Part shown: piece by piece, positions 17,785 to 21,355 of the stretch
Position numbering within the stretch: position 1 is the first letter of the stretch
Layout of the letters: the number at the start of each line of letters is the position of its first letter
Assembly (NCBI GenBank): GCA_000151295.1
Contig: GG745360.1
Span: 525,523-546,877 of the forward strand
Origin: Allomyces macrogynus ATCC 38327
Taxonomy: Eukaryota > Blastocladiomycota > Blastocladiomycetes > Blastocladiales > Blastocladiaceae
DNA length: 21,355 bases
Direction of reading: 5' to 3'
Notes under the pieces: generated by a model
Databases searched by the model: none
What the model was told of the DNA's origin: nothing
Seen by the model: the letters and a program-made list of their open reading frames with translations, nothing else
Position numbers and translations under genes: made by a program

Positions 17785-18922
17785 TCACTCCTGCGCCTCG
17801 AGCCACCGCTCGCAGTCAAGCGCGGCGGCGCACCCGGACCCAGCAGCCGTGATCGCCTGGCGGTACTTCTTGTCCGCGACATCACCGCAGGCAAACACGC
17901 CCTCGACGGACGTCTGCGTGGTGCCCGGCGGGACAACGACGTAACCATCCTGGTCGGTCTCGACCTGGTACTTGGCGCCGTCGGCCTGCGCGTCCGCGAC
18001 CTTAAGCCAGTCGACATTGGGCTTGTGGCCAATCGCATAGAAGAAGCCGTTCACGGGCAAGTCAATCTCCGTGGCCTCCTCGCCCGGGATCGTCGACTTG
18101 AGCACGATCGTCTCGAGCAGGCGGCCGTTACCCTTGGCCGCGACCGGGATGCGGTTCCAGAGAATCTCGATCTTGGGGTTCGTGAACGCGCGGTGCGCCA
18201 TGACCTTGGACGCACGCAGCTTGTCGCGGCGCACAATCAAGTAGACCTTGCTGCCGTACTTGGTCAAGTGCGTCGCCTCCTCGACGGCCGAGTCGCCGCC
18301 GCCGACAACGGCAAGGGGCTTGTTGCGGAAAATGGGCGCGGGACCGTCACAGACGGCGCACGCCGACATGCCAGCGTTCCAGTAGGTGTCCTCGCCCGGC
18401 ATGTGCATGCGCTTGGCGGTCGCGCCGGTCGCAATGATCACCGACTCGGCGAGCACGGGTTCGGCGGCACCTTCGGGCCACAGCTTGAACGGGCGCGCGG
18501 AAAAGTCGACCTTTTCAATCGTCTCGGTGATGATGGTCGCGCCGCAGTGCTCCGACTGCTGCCGCATGCGGTCCATGAGCTCCGACCCTTGAATGCCCGT
18601 GGGCCACCCGGGGAAGTTTTCGATTTCGGTCGTCGTCGTGAGCTGGCCGCCTGCGGCAATACCGCCTGCCATGAAGCCCTCGTACATGACGGGGTTCAGG
18701 TTGGCGCGGCCTGTGTAGATGGCCTGGAGGAGAGTGGCGTGGTGGAGGTGAGTACGAGCGTCGGTCGGTGTCGGGTTGACGGAGTATCTGGGCTGATCAC
18801 GACCCTGAAGCGGCGCGGCCGGCGCGAAATCTCGCCCGATGAAGAAGCGAGAAGATGACACGTACGGCCGTGTGGGCAGCGGGGCCCGACCCGACAATGA
18901 TGACCTTGCGCACCGTCGACAT
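17785..18922 (-). CDS. TRR1: thioredoxin reductase (low-molecular-weight, fungal type)
   Basis: NADPH-dependent flavoenzyme that reduces thioredoxin. Exons are 18922-18866 and 18723-17785, with a 142-nt intron (GTACGT donor, CTCCAG acceptor) falling exactly between GSGPAAHTA and [11 protein letters not shown]. The product from the ATG at 18922 has 331 residues, normal for the family. Diagnostic motifs in order are the FAD-binding [35 protein letters not shown], the redox-active CAVCDG (about 18346-18363), NADPH-binding [10 protein letters not shown], and the C-terminal FAD motif [15 protein letters not shown] with AAGSG. The short bacterial/fungal/plant form is not the selenocysteine enzyme of animals, which argues for a fungal host. 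Upstream of the ATG the same frame is open for more than 90 codons without any AUG and encodes a presequence-like stretch (see findings). A long unspliced frame running through the intron to 19773 is not the gene. Confidence 0.95.
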
Positions 18923-19177
18923 GGTGGAAGCGGAGGAAGACGAGTTGGGGGGAACGATGCCGGCGAACGTGGACGGCGCGGAGGGCGACGACGACGAGTA
19001 CGGGGTCGTGGCGTGCAGCGAGAGCAAGGCCGACGAGGCAAAGGCGCGAGCGAGGAGGGCGCGGCGCGGCAACAGCGGGCGGGAGAGAGTGCAGAGCGTG
19101 CGGCGCGCGGGCAGCAGCGGCGAGTAGTAGGACAGAGACGGCGACGCGAGAGTCGGGACCGATGGAGGAGCAGCAGG
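18923..19177 (-). other. AUG-free in-frame leader encoding a putative mitochondrial presequence
   Basis: These 85 codons directly precede and share the frame of the reductase ATG. They contain no stop, no ATG in any minus-strand frame and not a single Asp or Glu codon. They encode six arginines among Leu, Ser, Ala and Pro (for example [20 protein letters not shown], then [14 protein letters not shown]). Possible near-cognate starts in frame include CTG at 19135, 19117 and 19114, ACG at 19099 and TTG at 19072; none has an ideal context. A long GC-rich 5' UTR that is open by chance is the alternative. Confidence 0.5.
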
Positions 19178-19199
19178 GTCGGCGATGCGGGGAGCGCGG

Positions 19200-19207
19200 T
19201 TATAAAG
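19200..19207 (-). promoter_or_regulatory. TATA box of the thioredoxin reductase gene
   Basis: On the minus strand this reads ctttataa. It lies 278 bases before the ATG at 18922, far longer than the 82 and 105 bases at the two other TATA genes here. That fits a leader that is itself partly translated. Confidence 0.55.
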
Positions 19208-20077
19208 GGGCGCCGGCGCAGAGGCTGGCCGGTTGGTTGGTCGGAGGTGGAAAAGTGAGGTGAAGTGAGATGGAGCAACTGCAGGCGACCCGGCACGGCC
19301 ACGCGATCAGTCAGCCTGTTCGAAACTGATCCCCGAACGAAACAACACACGCGCGCCTCCACCAGCGTCTGGCATCCGTAACCCGGTGCACGACGACTCC
19401 TCGGCGCGCGCCCTGCACCAGCTCCCGGCAGCGGGCCCGAGCTCGGGGCGTAGGGCGGCACCGACAAAGCAAAGCTCCCAAGGCACCCAAGGCAAGGGGA
19501 AGCGCGCCAAGCGCACATCACGCAAGCCGTCCAGACAAAAAACCACGACGTACCGCCGCGCATTGTGCCGGCGGGCGCGCGCGCCAGCTGCCGCGCCAGC
19601 GTCCGGGCCATGGCCATGGGCGTCGTGCTCATCGTGGTCGTCGTTGTGCGGCGAGCTGCAATGGTCCAAAACAGGTCAAGCACAGGAGCGATGCGGTTGG
19701 CTGTCCCGCAGCCAAAACACCAGAGCTCGATCGTGCAAGGCAGATCGGCCCAGTCCGTGCGGTGTGCAGCCACATGCTATGCACGCGTTTGTCACGTCGC
19801 TTTCATCCCTGCTCGTCTCGCACCGCGCCATTCTGTCCCGCACTTCCAACAGCCGGTCGCTCCCTGACGTCTGTGCGGCCCGCCTCGCTACGGCCGTCTG
19901 CCGGGCGGCGAAACGGACCCCTGGGTGCTCATGACTCGCGCCGTGGCACAAACGGGCACAAACGTCGCCCTGGCCTGCGTGACCATCCGGCTGACCAAAC
20001 ATGCTGCTCCTGCCTTTCCCGTGCATTTGGAACAACACCGGGTACTTGCGCGCGACGACCGGTGGCCGGCTCCTCGA
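19208..20077. other. divergent intergenic region, no supported gene
   Basis: About 870 bases lie between the TATA boxes of the reductase (minus) and the TCP11-like gene (plus). Open frames here (for example 19386-19934 plus) are Arg/Ser/Cys-rich shadows without motifs. It presumably holds both upstream regulatory regions. Confidence 0.5.
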
Positions 20078-20086
20078 TTTATATAT
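20078..20086 (+). promoter_or_regulatory. TATA box of the SOK1/TCP11-like gene
   Basis: Reads tttatatat, 105 bases before the ATG at 20191. It supports that ATG over the longer open frame that begins at 19762, because most of that extension would lie upstream of transcription. Confidence 0.65.
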
Positions 20087-20190
20087 GGGGCTGCACCCTT
20101 CACCCGCGCGCGACCCGCCCCGCCTGCTTGCAAGCTGTCCCCCTCCATTCAGTTCAAGATATAACACTCCAGACTACTACCATCAACACC

Positions 20191-21355
20191 ATGCCGATGC
20201 CCGCCACGCACCCTGGCCGTGCGCGGCCGGCGCGACTGCCCCGCACCCATCACCACGATGACCATCTTGACGGCGAAGATGGTCGCGTCAAGTGCCAATT
20301 TGCCAAAGCGGTCGCGACTTTCCGTTCTCTCGAACTGGCCTCCCTCGTAGTCAATCCGTCCTCGGCCGAGGAACGATGGACGCTCGATGCGCTCATGGAC
20401 CAAGTCGAGGATCCTGCCACGCTCACCGCGGCCAGACTGCTCGTCAACGAAACCGCGCTCATCATGACGACTATCATCGGTCAGTCGCTACCACCGCAAT
20501 TCGATGCGCGCGCGCTGCTCGCTGCGCTCATCACGGCCACGTTCCCGTCCATGGTCGTGCTGGAATCATCGGAACCTGGTCACGGCGCCGCTCCGCATCA
20601 GGAGGAAGCAGCGCATCTTGTCAGCAGTGCTCGTTCCCTCATTGCGGCCCTCGCCAGCCTGCTCTCGTGCCGCGACCAGCCCTCTCGACCCATCCTCGTC
20701 CCATTCGCTTCTGCCAGCACCACCTACGCCTCGGCGCTGACCGAATGGAAATCCGCACGCACGCAACATCTGGTCGCCGACCTCGTTGCGCACGCGCGCG
20801 AAGCCAACCTGCTCTGGATGACGGCCCGACCACGGCTCGCTGCGCTTGGCGGTCAACCGGCACGCGAGTACCTCGACGGCCTGCGCACGCGTGCGCAGCT
20901 CATCCACAACCGACTCGTGCGCGTGCTCGGTACCAAGGGTGCCGCGGAAGCGGTTCTCGCGCAGGCAAGACGCGAGGACGGGATAGAATTTTGACTTGGC
21001 CCGCGATGATGTCGAGGATTTGCTCGGTGGGATGTTGACCACCAGGGACTCGGTGTGGGCTGATGACGATGACGATGCCGAGACGCATGAGATGACCGAC
21101 AACGACGACGGCGTGACGCGGCCCATCTCCGCGCGCAACCTGCATTTTGCGCACGACCTGCACCTCGGCCCGGTACCCGAAGCCGCATCTGATGTTGTAT
21201 TGCGCGGCCGTGTCCGCTCAACCCTCCGCACCGCATTCCGTGCCCACGCCGCCGAGCAGTCCACCATCCCGAGCGACCGCACCCAAGCGTACCTCATCGA
21301 CGTCCTCGCGGCCGCCTGCGACCACATTGCTGCCGCGACCCCACATCCGGCATGT
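20191..21355 (+). CDS. SOK1/TCP11-family protein (3' truncated by window, one frame break)
   Basis: Starts MPMPATHPGR after an A/C-rich leader (catcaacaccATG). The first 268 codons run to a TGA at 20992. The sequence then continues without a stop in the next frame (DLARDDVEDLLGGM) to the window end. Dropping one T from the four-T run at 20989-20992 joins them as REDGIEFDLARDDVEDLL. Family signs are the helical N-terminal region (FRSLELASLVV, RALLAALITATFPSMVVLE) and especially the segment NLHFAHDLHLGPVP then VRSTLRTAFRAHAAEQ and YLIDVLAAACDHIAAATP. This segment matches the TCP11 pattern 'lAHel.ld..f', 'v...m..AFwd.l', 'll.ei...l..l.P'. Sok1/TCP11 proteins are linked to cAMP/PKA signalling in yeast and to sperm flagellar function in animals. 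An acidic stretch (ADDDDDAETHEMTDNDD) sits just before the conserved segment. Confidence 0.65.

Noticed and set aside
17785..19773. 662-codon uninterrupted minus-strand ORF covering the reductase
   Set aside because: It reads through a phase-0 intron with clean splice sites. In the first-exon region it is in the wrong frame and lacks the FAD motif GSGPAAHTA.
19386..19934. 182-codon plus-strand ORF in the divergent intergenic region
   Set aside because: Low-complexity Arg/Ser/Cys sequence, no start context, no motif.
20950..21010. programmed +1 frameshift in the TCP11-like gene
   Set aside because: No slippery-site or pseudoknot evidence, and similar homopolymer indels occur in other genes nearby, so an assembly error is simpler.

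Overview
This is a eukaryotic, GC-rich nuclear window. Genes have short introns (mostly about 67-80 nt, with GTACGT or GTGCGT donors and CTAAC/CTGAC-like branch sites), TATA boxes and short leaders; there is no bacterial operon layout. The gene content points to a zoosporic (flagellated) fungus, most likely Blastocladiomycota-like. It combines a fungal-type low-molecular-weight thioredoxin reductase, a secreted fungal double-psi beta-barrel protein with a Kex2-like site, a SOK1/TCP11-family protein and a TTI2-like protein with what looks like the C-terminus of the basal-body protein CCDC61/VFL3. The taxon is an inference; no marker gene fixes it.

Layout. 1-968 (+): 3' end of a CCDC61/VFL3-like gene. 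1686-2526 (+): spliced gene of unknown function. 3445-4404 (-): secreted expansin/RlpA-like protein. 5852-9011 (+): large five-pass prominin/tweety-like membrane protein with two heavily glycosylated loops. 9465-9980 (-) and 11204-11710 (-): two recent tandem copies of a four-pass LAPTM-like membrane protein, duplicated together with their promoter and 3' regions. 12652-13033 (-): small acidic protein with a hydrophobic C-terminus, possibly Mim2-like. 13692-14107: stretch open on both strands, unresolved. 14108-14701 (+): small membrane protein. 14941-16119 (+): TTI2-like helical-repeat protein. 16214-17320 (-): mitochondrial helical-repeat protein. 17785-18922 (-): thioredoxin reductase. 20191 to the window end (+): SOK1/TCP11-family protein, cut by the edge.

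Two themes cut across the genes. First, several good reading frames are broken by what look like single-base indels, mostly at runs of 3-5 identical bases (near 8182, 16290, 16350, 16420 and 20989; less certainly near 7340 and 15070). Restoring one base in each case rejoins sensible protein, so I read them as sequence or assembly errors rather than pseudogenes. Second, the thioredoxin reductase has an AUG-free leader of about 280 nt, fully open in frame with the enzyme, that encodes an acid-free, arginine/serine/leucine-rich stretch resembling a mitochondrial presequence. This suggests one gene making cytosolic and mitochondrial isoforms through a non-AUG start.

I found no RNA genes, CRISPR arrays, transposons or viral genes. 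The genes do not form a single pathway; the window reads as ordinary, compact core genome with one young tandem duplication.
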